From Massilia forsythiae (lineage in GTDB: Bacteria; Pseudomonadota; Gammaproteobacteria; Burkholderiales; Burkholderiaceae_D), in contig NZ_CP051685.1 in NCBI RefSeq assembly GCF_012849555.1, positions 4,898,001 through 4,962,000 on the forward strand: DNA of 64,000 nt. Direction: 5' to 3'. Made by a program: the position numbers and the translations under genes. Below, in pieces: positions 17,506 to 25,640 of this stretch. Each line of letters begins with the position of its first letter. Within the stretch, counting starts at the first letter, position 1. Under the pieces are notes generated by a model. The model saw nothing but the letters and a program-made list of their open reading frames with translations. It searched no databases and was not told the origin of the DNA.

Positions 17506-17852
17506 GACTGGCCTCCGCTGCGGGCCAGCAGCACCAGGCCCGGAACGACGGCGAACAGCGCCAGGCCGACCCAGGCGCGGGTGGCGCTGCGGGCGGCGAA
17601 GGCCCACATCGCCGCGCACGGGTACACGGCCAGCCCGGTCAGGGTGGCGCTGACCACCGCCTCCACCGGGCGCAGCGGCAGCACGGCCGCCAGGGCGTTG
17701 GTGGACAGCGCGGCGACGCCGTAGCCGCCCAGGATCGCGGCCAGCGCGCGCGCGGCGACCGCGCCGCGTTGGCGCAGGGTGATCCCGGCGCGGCGCTGCT
17801 TCGGTGCCGGCCTCGGCGCGGCGGGATGGTCGGACATGTCGACTGCGTTCAT
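17502..17852 (-). CDS. DUF3649 small membrane protein of an iron-uptake operon
   Basis: A 116-residue protein with a basic N-terminus (PKQRRAGITLRQRG) followed by about three TM helices (AARALAAILGGYGVAALSTN, VVSATLTGLAVYPCAAMWAF, WVGLALFAVVPGLVLLA). This is the usual DUF3649 layout, and the family occurs next to PepSY and TonB-receptor genes. The start at 17852 has TGAGGA five bases upstream. It lies only seven bases after the receptor gene and overlaps the PepSY gene by four bases, so it is cotranscribed under the Fur box at 20109-20129. Confidence 0.85.
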   Translation of the reverse strand: MNAVDMSDHPAAPRPAPKQRRAGITLRQRGAVAARALAAILGGYGVAALSTNALAAVLPLRPVEAVVSATLTGLAVYPCAAMWAFAARSATRAWVGLALFAVVPGLVLLARSGGQS

Positions 17853-17859
17853 GGTGTCC

Positions 17860-20052
17860 TCAGAAGGTGGCGCGCAGCGTGGCGGCGAGGTTGCGCGGTT
17901 CGCCGTACCAGTTGCCGCCGCCGGTGCTGCCCAGCGTGCGGTAGTAGCGCTTGTCGAACAGGTTGTTCAGGTTGACGGCGAGGTCGAGGTTGCGGTCGAT
18001 GCGGTAGCCGACGCGGCCCGACCATAGCGCGTAGCCGCGCTGCTCGATGCGCAGCGCGCCGCTGGTCTTGTAGGCCAGGCTCTGGGCGTTGACGCCGGCG
18101 CCCGCGCTCCAGGCCGACCAGGCCCCTGGCGGCTGCCAGTTGGCCCACAGGCGCGCGATGTGCCTGGGCGTGAAGGTCGACAGCGGCTGGTTCTCGTTGG
18201 CGCTGGCCGTGCCGGTGGCGGTGCGGTCGCGCAGATAGCGGGTCTGGTTGAAGGTATAGCCGGCGGCCAGTTCCACGCCCGGCAGCAGGCCGCCGTTGAG
18301 TTCCGCGTCCAGGCCCTGGCTGCGCACCTTGCCTTCGGCGACGTAGCAGGACCCACCTAGCGGCGAGGCCGGGCAGGGCGTCGGCTGGCCGGGGTCGACC
18401 TGCGAGCGGTTATCCTCGATCACGCGGAACAGCGCCAGCGCCGCGTTCAGGCGCCCGCCCGCCAGTTCGCCTTTCAATCCGGCTTCGACATTGCTGCCGG
18501 TGGCCGCCTTCAGGGGCTGGCCGCCGGCGGTGACCAGGTTGGCCTGCGAGCGGAAGATCTCGGCGTAGCTGAGATAGCCGGTCCAGTCGCGCGCCAGGTC
18601 GACGCTCAGGGCGCCGTAGGGCGTGAACTTGTGGTTTTCCTCGAACGGCGCGATGGTCCAGACGTTGGTGACCAGGTTGCGCGTGCTGGTTTCGAAGTTG
18701 CTGACGCGCCCGCCCAGCACCAGCTTGACGCGCTCGGCCAGCGCCAGCCGCAGCGATCCGTACACGCCGGACTGGCGCAGCAGGTTGTGGGTGTGGGCGG
18801 CGGCGCGCGCCGGCACGGTCGGCGCCACCGCATAGGCGAACGGATCGAAGGCAAATGGATCGATCGATGGATTGGCGACGCGGTACAGCTGGCTGGCGAG
18901 GTCGTAGTCGCGCTGCTGCCAGTTGGCGCCCACCAGCACGTCGTGGCGGCGGCCGAAGGCGTCGAAACCGCCTTCCAGCGTGGCGTCGACGGCGTCCTGG
19001 TCGCCCACCAGCTTCTGGCCGAACGAGGACAGCGCCGGGCGCGCGCCGGTCGCGAGGTTCACGGTGCCGAAGGCCGAGCCGCTCAGGTCGTCGTTGGACT
19101 CGCGCATGTGGGTCACGCCCAGCTTGGCGTTCCAGCCGGCCTGGAGACGGTGGCGCAGGTCGGCGAAGGCGGTGGTGGTCTTGACGTCGGTGTGCGACCA
19201 GGCGGCGTTCAGGTAGGTGTCGCGCGGCAGGTCGAGGTCGCGCCCGTCGCTGTAGCGCGGCAGGCCGCCGTAGAACGGTCGCATGACGTTGCGCTCGACG
19301 TCGACGCCGGCGCCGAGCGTGGTGGCGGGGCCGAGGTCGGCTTCGAACACCGCGTAGCCGACGCGGTGGCGGGTGTTCGCCGCGTCGTAGAAGAACTTGC
19401 GTTCCTGGCCCACGCCCACCACGCGCGCGCGCAGCGTGCCGGCCGCGTTCAGCAGCACGCTGGCGTCGCCCTCGGCGCGGTAGTCGTCCCAGCGGCCGGC
19501 GCTCAGCCGGGCGGCAAGTTGCGCCGCCTTGAGCGGGCGCTTGCGCACCAGGTTGACGGTGCCGCCCGGCTGGCCGGCGCCGTTGAACAGGCCGGCCGGC
19601 CCGCGCAGCACCTCGACCCGGTCGAACACCGCCAGGTCGGGGCTGATGGCGAAGCCGTTGCCGCGCTGGGTCGGCACGCCGTCGTACTGCACGGTGTCCA
19701 CCAGGAAGCCGCGCGAATAGAAGCTGCGCTCGTAGCTGCTGCCCTGCTCGACGACGATGCCGGTGTTGGCCTGCAGCGCTTCGTCGAGCGAACGCAGGTT
19801 CTGGTCGTCGAGGCGCTCGCGCGTCAGCACCGTCACCGATTGCGGCGTCTCGCGCAGGCTTGGGCTGCCCTTGGCGACGCCGGCCTGGCCGGCGCCGTAG
19901 CGCTCGTCGATGCGGGCGCCGGTGACGACCACGGCGTGGGTGACGGGTTCATCGGCGGCGGGCAGGGACTGGGCCTGGCCGAACGAGGGAAGAGCGGGAA
20001 AGGCGAGCGCGAGCAGGGCGCACAGGGGCAGGCGCGGAGGCAAAGTCGTCAT
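17860..20052 (-). CDS. TonB-dependent siderophore receptor
   Basis: A 730-residue outer-membrane receptor for a ferric siderophore. After the signal peptide (cleavage near SFGQAQS) it goes directly into a plug domain: LRETPQSVTVLTRERLDDQN, then YSRGFLVDTVQYDG and VEVLRGPAGLFNGAGQPGG. No STN signalling domain is present, so surface signalling to an anti-sigma factor is unlikely. The 22-strand barrel follows and ends LAATLRATF with the terminal Phe expected of outer-membrane proteins. The start at 20052 follows the Fur box. It is the first gene of the iron operon. The siderophore type cannot be read. Confidence 0.93.
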   Translation of the reverse strand: MTTLPPRLPLCALLALAFPALPSFGQAQSLPAADEPVTHAVVVTGARIDERYGAGQAGVAKGSPSLRETPQSVTVLTRERLDDQNLRSLDEALQANTGIVVEQGSSYERSFYSRGFLVDTVQYDGVPTQRGNGFAISPDLAVFDRVEVLRGPAGLFNGAGQPGGTVNLVRKRPLKAAQLAARLSAGRWDDYRAEGDASVLLNAAGTLRARVVGVGQERKFFYDAANTRHRVGYAVFEADLGPATTLGAGVDVERNVMRPFYGGLPRYSDGRDLDLPRDTYLNAAWSHTDVKTTTAFADLRHRLQAGWNAKLGVTHMRESNDDLSGSAFGTVNLATGARPALSSFGQKLVGDQDAVDATLEGGFDAFGRRHDVLVGANWQQRDYDLASQLYRVANPSIDPFAFDPFAYAVAPTVPARAAAHTHNLLRQSGVYGSLRLALAERVKLVLGGRVSNFETSTRNLVTNVWTIAPFEENHKFTPYGALSVDLARDWTGYLSYAEIFRSQANLVTAGGQPLKAATGSNVEAGLKGELAGGRLNAALALFRVIEDNRSQVDPGQPTPCPASPLGGSCYVAEGKVRSQGLDAELNGGLLPGVELAAGYTFNQTRYLRDRTATGTASANENQPLSTFTPRHIARLWANWQPPGAWSAWSAGAGVNAQSLAYKTSGALRIEQRGYALWSGRVGYRIDRNLDLAVNLNNLFDKRYYRTLGSTGGGNWYGEPRNLAATLRATF

Positions 20053-20108
20053 GCAGGTTGTTATCGGTGTGGGAAGGGAGGGCGTGCGCGGGGTCAAGGC
20101 GAACGCAA

Positions 20109-20129
20109 ATGAGAATGATTCGCATTCTA
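20109..20129 (-). promoter_or_regulatory. Fur box upstream of the TonB receptor operon
   Basis: The AT-rich palindrome TGAGAATGATTCGCATTCTA has GAATG (20113-20117) facing CATTC (20123-20127). It resembles the known Fur consensus of GATAAT-type hexamers. It lies about 60 bases upstream of the receptor start and is the only strong such site in the stretch. Iron repression of the operon is inferred. Confidence 0.7.
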
Positions 20130-20235
20130 ACGCGATCATTGATTTTTTGGAACCGCTTTTTCCGCTATTGCGGCGCGACTGCGGGCACTACAGCGGGCAC
20201 CACAGCGGGCGCGGCGGCGATCGTGCTGCCGCCGG

Positions 20236-21189
20236 TCAGGCGCCGACGGCGTCTTCGCCCCGCACCGCCGCGACCAGGTCGTCGATGCGCCGGCCCTCGC
20301 AAGCCAGTGCCAGGCCGGCGCCGAACACCGGCTCCGCCAGGCGCGTGAGCACCGAGCCGCTCGGCATTTCCAGCGCCAGGCGCGCGCCGCGTTCCCAGGC
20401 GTGGCGCACCGTGTCGGCCCACAGCACCGGGTGCGCCATGTTTGCGGCCAGGTCGGCGCCGATGCGGGCGCCGTCGAACAGGGCGCGCGCGGCGCTGCTG
20501 CTGACGTAGGTGAGCTGGGGACGGCGCAGCGGCACCATTTCCATGGCGGCCGCCAGCCGGCCGGCCTGGTCGGCCAGCAGCGCGCAATGCGACGGCACCG
20601 GCACCGCCAGCCGTTCGGCGCGCAGCGCGCCGTGCTGCAGCGCCAGGCCGGCCAGCGCGGCCAGCGCGGCGTCGGAACCCGCCGCCACCAGCTGGCGCTC
20701 GCCGTTCAGGTTGGCCAGGTACACCGGCGTGGCCGGCGTGTGCACCGCGGCCAGCAGCGGCGCCAGCTGGCGCGCCGTCAGGCCGGCGATCGCGCTCATG
20801 CCGTAGCCGCGCGGATAGGCGTCTTCCATCAGCGTGGCGCGCAGCCGCACCAGGCGCACGGCATCGGCGAAATCGAGCACGCCGGCCGTCACCGCCGCCG
20901 GCCAGGCGCCGATCGACAGGCCGGCCACCATCCGCGGACCGGCGCCGTGCGCGGCCAGCACACGCGCCATGGCCACCCCGGCCACCAGCAGGCACAGTTG
21001 CACGGCGACGGTCGAGCGCAGCGCGGCTTCGCCGTCGAGCGCCAGGACGTGAAAGGGTGCGTCCGGCGCACGGCCCAGCGCGCGGCCGGCTTCGTCCAGC
21101 GTGCGCGCGGTCTCGGGGTGGTCCGGCAGCGCATGCAGCATGCCGGGCCGCTGGGCGCCCTGGCCGGGAAAGGTGAACAGGACGCTCAT
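20236..21189 (-). CDS. mdcH: Malonate decarboxylase subunit epsilon, malonyl-CoA:ACP transacylase
   Basis: It transfers malonyl from malonyl-CoA to the free acyl carrier subunit MdcC, priming the decarboxylation cycle. It has 317 residues and a FabD-like fold. LFTFPGQGAQRPGMLHAL at the N-terminus forms the oxyanion region. The nucleophile Ser is in GLSIGAWPAAV, and VPVPSHCALL carries the catalytic His. The start overlaps the mdcG stop (ATGA at 21186-21189). It is the last gene of the cluster. Downstream, a 12-bp unit is repeated three times (20179-20214). Confidence 0.92.
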   Translation of the reverse strand: MSVLFTFPGQGAQRPGMLHALPDHPETARTLDEAGRALGRAPDAPFHVLALDGEAALRSTVAVQLCLLVAGVAMARVLAAHGAGPRMVAGLSIGAWPAAVTAGVLDFADAVRLVRLRATLMEDAYPRGYGMSAIAGLTARQLAPLLAAVHTPATPVYLANLNGERQLVAAGSDAALAALAGLALQHGALRAERLAVPVPSHCALLADQAGRLAAAMEMVPLRRPQLTYVSSSAARALFDGARIGADLAANMAHPVLWADTVRHAWERGARLALEMPSGSVLTRLAEPVFGAGLALACEGRRIDDLVAAVRGEDAVGA

Positions 21190-21992
21190 GCGGCGTCCAT
21201 GGCCCCGCCGTCGTCGGCCCAAGCCCACGGATCGGCCAGCAGCAGCGGGCCGCGCGCGGTCTTGAGCAGCACGCGCCCGGCGCCGCGCACCAGTTCCGCC
21301 AGGGCGAAGCCGCCGTGGCCGGTGTCGACCTGGATATCGAGGCGGCACGGGGCGGCGTCCGCCAGTTTCGCCAGCGCCGCCAGCGTGGCGGCCGGCGGCG
21401 CCGCCGGCGCGCGCACCAGCAGGTCGAGGTCGCTGCCGGAACGCAGCACCGGCAGGCCGGTCGCCAGCCAGAAGCCGGCGCCGCCGGCCGGACCCCAGGC
21501 CAGGCCGAGCGCATCCAGGCGCGGCGCGAGCAGCAGCAGGGCGGCGATGCAGGGCAGTCCTTCCGCAGCCTGGCGCGGGCGTCCGTCGCCGGGGCCGCGC
21601 AGCCCGGCCGCCAGCTGCTCCGGCGTGACGCGGCGCGCCAGCGCACCCAGGTCGGCCAGGCCGGCGCAGCGCTGGCTGCGCTGCAGGCCGCGCGCGCCCG
21701 CCGCCACCCGGCCGGGCGGGGCGGGCGCGCGCCGCACCACCAGCGGCGTCCGCATCAACCATCGTGTATCGAGCCACGATGGCAAGTCGCTGGCTGCGCC
21801 AGCGCCGGCAGCGGCGCCGGCATCCGCAGCGCCGTTGTCCGGGGCGCCGGCCGCCGGGTCGCCGGCCGCCGTCTCGCCGGCCGTGCCTCCCACCGCGCCG
21901 CGCACGCTCCACCCGGCGCGGCACGACGCCGCCGCCGTGAACCCGCCGGCGCGCGCCAGCCACAGTAGGTCGTGCGGACGCGGCGCCGCCAT
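21186..21992 (-). CDS. mdcG: Malonate decarboxylase holo-ACP synthase (phosphoribosyl-dephospho-CoA transferase)
   Basis: It attaches the triphosphoribosyl-dephospho-CoA prosthetic group to MdcC. It has 268 residues. The nucleotidyltransferase motif is clear in LPVLRSGSDLDLLVR, with the paired Asp that bind metal, and in RLDIQVDTGHGGFALAEL later. The N-terminal domain starts RPHDLLWLARAGG. An Ala/Gly-rich insertion of about 35 residues (roughly residues 35-70) after it is not typical and makes the protein longer than usual. The start lies two bases after the madM stop, and the stop overlaps mdcH. Confidence 0.88.
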   Translation of the reverse strand: MAAPRPHDLLWLARAGGFTAAASCRAGWSVRGAVGGTAGETAAGDPAAGAPDNGAADAGAAAGAGAASDLPSWLDTRWLMRTPLVVRRAPAPPGRVAAGARGLQRSQRCAGLADLGALARRVTPEQLAAGLRGPGDGRPRQAAEGLPCIAALLLLAPRLDALGLAWGPAGGAGFWLATGLPVLRSGSDLDLLVRAPAAPPAATLAALAKLADAAPCRLDIQVDTGHGGFALAELVRGAGRVLLKTARGPLLLADPWAWADDGGAMDAA

Positions 21993-21993
21993 G

Positions 21994-22758
21994 TCAGCCG
22001 ACCAGCGCACGGGTCGCGAAGAACAGCAGCGACGGCCCCAGCAGGCAGCCGAGGCCGGTATGGAAGGTGGCCACCAGCGCGCCGTAGGGCACCAGGCGGC
22101 GGTCGGTGGCGGCCAGGCCGGCCGAGACGCCGCTGACGGTGCCGGCCAGGCCGCCGAACACCATCGCCGAGCGCGGCGTGCGCAGGCGCAGGAAGCGCGC
22201 CGCCGCCGGCGTGCCGACCATCACCATGATCGCCTTGACCAGGCCGGTGGCGATGCTGAGCGCCATGATCTCGGACGAGGCGCCGATGGCCGCGCCGGTG
22301 ACCGGGCCGACGATGTAGGTGACGGCGCCGGCGCCGATGGTGGTCAGGCTGACCGCGTCGCGGTAGCCGAAGGCCCAGGCTACGCTGGCGCCGACGGTGA
22401 AGGGCAGCACGGTGCCGAGCAGCAGCGCGGCGACGCCGACCAGGCCGGCCTTGCGCGCTTCCACCACCTGCACCTCGAAGGCGGTGGCGACGATAGCGAA
22501 GTCGCGCAGCATGGCGCCGCCCATCAGGCCGACGCCGGCGAACAGCGAGACGTCGGCCAGGCCGTTCTTGCCGCCGGTCTGGATGCCGCCCCAGTAGGCC
22601 AGCGCCAGGCCGATCACGATGGCGATCGCCGAGCCGTGCACGCGGCCGAAGGTCAGGCGGCGCGACAGCTGCATCGATACCAGCATCACCAGGCCGACCA
22701 GGGCGAAGGCCAGCACCAGGCCGTTGTGCTTGGCGGTTTTTTCCAGCAGTTCGATCAT
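21994..22758 (-). CDS. madM: Malonate transporter subunit MadM
   Basis: The large subunit of the two-component MadLM malonate/sodium symporter, in the inner membrane. It has 254 residues and about eight TM helices (LVLAFALVGLVMLVSMQLSR, then SAIAIVIGLALAYWGGIQTG and others). The family-typical GYRDAVSLTTIGAGAVTYIV and LAATDRRLVPYGALVATFHT segments are present. The start at 22758 follows GAGGAGA. It lies 10 bases after madL. In the Pseudomonas clusters the transport genes follow mdcH; here they interrupt the cluster between mdcE and mdcG. Confidence 0.92.
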   Translation of the reverse strand: MIELLEKTAKHNGLVLAFALVGLVMLVSMQLSRRLTFGRVHGSAIAIVIGLALAYWGGIQTGGKNGLADVSLFAGVGLMGGAMLRDFAIVATAFEVQVVEARKAGLVGVAALLLGTVLPFTVGASVAWAFGYRDAVSLTTIGAGAVTYIVGPVTGAAIGASSEIMALSIATGLVKAIMVMVGTPAAARFLRLRTPRSAMVFGGLAGTVSGVSAGLAATDRRLVPYGALVATFHTGLGCLLGPSLLFFATRALVG

Positions 22759-22768
22759 GGCGTTCTCC

Positions 22769-23191
22769 TCAGGCGCGGCGCGTGGCGCCCGGTTTGGGGT
22801 TGCTGTCGGCATCGGCGCCGAACGGCGCATCCGGCACGTCGCGCTCGCTGCGGTTGATCAGGGCGATGCAGCCGGCACAGGCCAGCACGGTGGCGAAGGC
22901 GGCCAGCAGCGCCACCGGGCCGCCGCGCAGCGCCGAGACCACGTTCTGCTGGGCCGCCATCGCGACCACCACCGGGATGTACATCGCGCCCCAGAACGCC
23001 ACGCCCATCTCGGTGGGTTCCGGCATCAGCCCGCGCCGGTGCATGTACAGCCGCGCGCAGATCAGCAGGATCATGGCGATGCCGACCCCGCCGACGTTGG
23101 TCTTGGCGCCGAGCAGCGCGCCCAGCAAATCGCCCAGGAAGATCCCGAGCAGGTGGCATACGGCCAGCAATGCGGTTCCATAGATAATCAT
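22769..23191 (-). CDS. madL: Malonate transporter subunit MadL
   Basis: The small subunit of the MadLM malonate symporter, 140 residues with about four TM helices. The N-terminal MIIYGTALLAVCHLLGIFLG and the ALLGAKTNVGGVGIAMILLI stretch are characteristic of MadL. PEPTEMGVAFWGAMYIPVVV follows. The start at 23191 follows a GGAGACAC ribosome site. A 102-base gap separates it from mdcE, the largest in the cluster, so some independent control of transport is possible. Confidence 0.92.
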   Translation of the reverse strand: MIIYGTALLAVCHLLGIFLGDLLGALLGAKTNVGGVGIAMILLICARLYMHRRGLMPEPTEMGVAFWGAMYIPVVVAMAAQQNVVSALRGGPVALLAAFATVLACAGCIALINRSERDVPDAPFGADADSNPKPGATRRA

Positions 23192-23293
23192 GTGTGTCTC
23201 CTCACGTCCAGGATTCGGTTGCCGCCGCCCCAGGATCTGTGGCGTCCTTCGGGACGGCGGCGTCGTGCACTTGCTTCGCTAGAGAATGGTGTC

Positions 23294-24193
23294 CTAGTCG
23301 GCGGCCTCCCATTGCGCTTCCAGCAGCGCATGCACGCGGCGCGAGGCTTGCCGGTGTCGGCCCTGCAGGCGGCCTTCGAGGCCGCGTTCGGGGTCGGCCA
23401 GGATGTCGGCCAGCGCGTCTTCCAGCGCGCCGTGCACCAGCGCCAGGTCCTGCTCGTCCGGCAAGGCGGGATCGGTCAGCCCGAGCACGCGCCACAGGAT
23501 GCCGAGGGTGGCGAAGCTGCGCAGGTCGTAGGCCATCGGCGGCACGCTGGCGGCCAGCCGTTCCAGCGCGTCCACCGAACGCAGCGTGACGCGCGCGGCG
23601 GAGGCCTTGCCCATCGCGTGCACCATCACCGCCGGGTCGTCCAGCGCGATCAGGCGGTTGGCCTGGTAGCCGTGCGCCAGGAAGGCGCCCGACATGGCCA
23701 GCCCGACCACCAGGCCGATCACCGGATGGCCGGCCAGGCGCGCCTCGGCATAGGCGCCGGCGGCGCCGGCCAGCGCCTGGTGGATGCCGAAGGCTTCCTC
23801 GCGCCGGCCGTAGGCCTGGCTGGGCGCGTCGATCACGGCCACGATCGGCCGCCTGACGGCGGCGTCGCGGTCCATTTCGATCACCTCCTGCACCGCCTGC
23901 GCCAGCTGCCAGCCCTCGACCAGGCCGACCTCGCCGGTGCGCGCGCGCGGGAAGCGGTTGGATGGGTCGGGCACCACCGCGATCCAGCGCGCCGGCTGCC
24001 CTTTCAGCGGCGCGTCGCAGACCCGCACCGCCGGCCAGTCGTGCAGCGCATCGGCGCCGCCGGTGAGCAGGCGCAGCCACATGGCGCCGCGCGAGGACGG
24101 CGCCTGCCGGGGCGCCGCATCCGCCGCCGTGTTCACCTCGGTCGCCAGCGCGCCGGCGCCGGCCGTTCCATCGATTCGATTCGATTCCATCAT
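23294..24193 (-). CDS. mdcE: Malonate decarboxylase gamma subunit
   Basis: Together with MdcD it decarboxylates malonyl-S-ACP to acetyl-S-ACP and CO2. It has 299 residues. The carboxyltransferase-like core has RTGEVGLVEGWQLAQAVQEV, PIVAVIDAPSQAYGRREEAF and VVGLAMSGAFLAHGYQANRL, with the oxyanion glycine segment and the MVHAMGKASAARVT motif. The C-terminal helical extension is long. The start at 24193 (tandem ATG) overlaps the mdcD stop. Identification is supported by both sequence and cluster position. Confidence 0.93.
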   Translation of the reverse strand: MMESNRIDGTAGAGALATEVNTAADAAPRQAPSSRGAMWLRLLTGGADALHDWPAVRVCDAPLKGQPARWIAVVPDPSNRFPRARTGEVGLVEGWQLAQAVQEVIEMDRDAAVRRPIVAVIDAPSQAYGRREEAFGIHQALAGAAGAYAEARLAGHPVIGLVVGLAMSGAFLAHGYQANRLIALDDPAVMVHAMGKASAARVTLRSVDALERLAASVPPMAYDLRSFATLGILWRVLGLTDPALPDEQDLALVHGALEDALADILADPERGLEGRLQGRHRQASRRVHALLEAQWEAAD

Positions 24194-25098
24194 GCTTCTC
24201 CCGGGTAGACGGCGCGGACCGATGCCGGCGTCGGCTGTTCTTCGGTAGCGGCCCGCGCCAGGGCGGCCAGGTAGACATCCGCCTGCTGGCTGCGGTGCTG
24301 CGCCGGCACCCCGCGTGCGAACAGGGCGGCGACGATGGCGCGGATGGCGCCGCTGTCGTCGTCCACGCAGGCATCGGCCAGCCCGGTGGCGTGGCGCTGC
24401 TCGCCGCCGGTGAGACCCCAGACCAGGGCGCGGTTGCGCGCATCGAATTCGGCCACGCCGGCTTCCTGCTCGATCACCTGCGGCCCGTTCAGGCCCAGGC
24501 GCGCCTCGCGCGTCAGCACCAGGTACGAGCACAGCCCGGCCGCGATCGACATGCCGCCGTAGCAGCCGACCGTGCCGGCGCTGACGCCGATCACCGGCCG
24601 GTAGCGGCGCAGGTCGACGATGGCGGCGTGGATTTCGGCGATCGCCGCCAGGCCCAGGTTGGCTTCCTGCAGGCGCACGCCGCCGGTCTCGAACAGGATC
24701 ACGGCCTGGGTCGGGATGCCGCGCCGGTTGTCGCGCGCCGCCAGTTCCAGCGCGCCGGCGATCTTGGCGCCGCCGACTTCGCCCATGCTGCCGCCCTGGA
24801 ACGCGCCCTCGATGGCCAGCACCACGGTCGGCAGGCCGGCCAGCAAGCCCTTGGCCACCACCACGCCGTCGTCGGACTGGGTGACCAGGCCCTGCATGGC
24901 CAGCCAGGGCGAGGCGATGCGCTCGAACGGCCCCGCCAGTTCGCGCATGCTGCCCGCGTCGAGCAGCGCCCCCGCGCGGCTGCGCGCGCCGCGTTCGATG
25001 AAGCTGTCGCGCCGTAGCAGCGCTTCGATGCGGGCGTCGGGGGCGGGCGCCGGGCTGTCTGCCGGGTGCACGGCGTGGGATACGGTGTCGACGCTCAT
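24190..25098 (-). CDS. mdcD: Malonate decarboxylase beta subunit
   Basis: It forms the decarboxylase core with MdcE; 302 residues of the carboxyltransferase fold. Motifs include VVVAKGLLAGLPTVVLAIEG, AFQGGSMGEVGGAKIAGALE, VILFETGGVRLQEANLGLAA and VIGVSAGTVGCYGGMSIAAG, the last two forming the oxyanion holes. The ATG at 25098 overlaps the mdcC stop, and the TGA overlaps the mdcE start. A short Pro/Ala-rich leader (about 22 residues) comes before the conserved part. Confidence 0.94.
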   Translation of the reverse strand: MSVDTVSHAVHPADSPAPAPDARIEALLRRDSFIERGARSRAGALLDAGSMRELAGPFERIASPWLAMQGLVTQSDDGVVVAKGLLAGLPTVVLAIEGAFQGGSMGEVGGAKIAGALELAARDNRRGIPTQAVILFETGGVRLQEANLGLAAIAEIHAAIVDLRRYRPVIGVSAGTVGCYGGMSIAAGLCSYLVLTREARLGLNGPQVIEQEAGVAEFDARNRALVWGLTGGEQRHATGLADACVDDDSGAIRAIVAALFARGVPAQHRSQQADVYLAALARAATEEQPTPASVRAVYPGEA

Positions 25099-25406
25099 GA
25101 TGCCGCTCCCATCTGCTGTGCTTCTTCGAAGGCCTGCTCGATGCGCATGCGCACCACGCCCGGCGTCGCGCCGTTGTCGTTGATCTCGATGCGCGCCGCC
25201 GGCAGGGCGCCGGCGCCGAACACGCGTTCCAGCAGCGCCGTCCAGGTGGCGCCGTAGCCGTCCACCGAGGTCTGCACCGCCACCGTAGTGCGGCCGTCGG
25301 CGCCCGGTTCCAGCAGCACTTCCAGGTCGCCCGAGCTGACCACGCCGGTCACCGTGCGCGAGCGCGCCGCTTGGCCGGCGCCGAACGAGAATGCCAGTTT
25401 CTCCAT
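25095..25406 (-). CDS. mdcC: Malonate decarboxylase acyl carrier protein (delta subunit)
   Basis: The 103-residue acyl carrier subunit that holds the acetyl/malonyl thioester on a 2'-(5''-triphosphoribosyl)-3'-dephospho-CoA arm. The modified serine is in VVSSGDLEVL. Ser25 here has the same number as the modified serine known in Klebsiella MdcC. The MEKLAFSF start is family-typical, and the start at 25406 follows GGAG six bases upstream. It lies 81 bases after mdcB, the gap being taken up partly by one arm of the 158-bp element. Confidence 0.94.
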   Translation of the reverse strand: MEKLAFSFGAGQAARSRTVTGVVSSGDLEVLLEPGADGRTTVAVQTSVDGYGATWTALLERVFGAGALPAARIEINDNGATPGVVRMRIEQAFEEAQQMGAAS

Positions 25407-25482
25407 GATTTACTCCGTCTCCATTGTCGTGTCGCGGCGTTCGCCGCCGTTGCCGGCCGGGCTGCCGGTCCGCGCAGGCCGT

Positions 25483-25640
25483 AGAACCTATCCCAGCAGG
25501 GAACCGGTCGTTGCTGACGCGCCTGACAAGCGGGTGCCGCGTTGCTCGTCGTTGCATGGCTCGCCATGCGCCTCCTCGCGCCTTGCCCGCGCTTGCCAGT
25601 CATCGTCATCAACTTCCCTCTCCCTACCGGGATAGGTTCT
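25483..25640. repeat. 158-bp palindromic element at the 3' end of mdcB (MITE/REP-like)
   Basis: Its terminal inverted repeats are 20 bp: AGAACCTATCCCAGCAGGGA (25483-25502), and its inverted copy at 25621-25640 with 18 of 20 matches. Between them is a second perfect stem GCATGGC (25554-25560) / GCCATGC (25563-25569). No transposase is present. The element reaches into the mdcB coding region and supplies its last 50 codons and stop. Size, terminal repeats and lack of coding point to a non-autonomous mobile or REP-like element. Confidence 0.7.

Noticed and set aside
25483..25640. Possible transposase or toxin-antitoxin gene in the 158-bp element
   Set aside because: Too short, and dominated by inverted repeats; no reading frame of its own apart from the mdcB tail.
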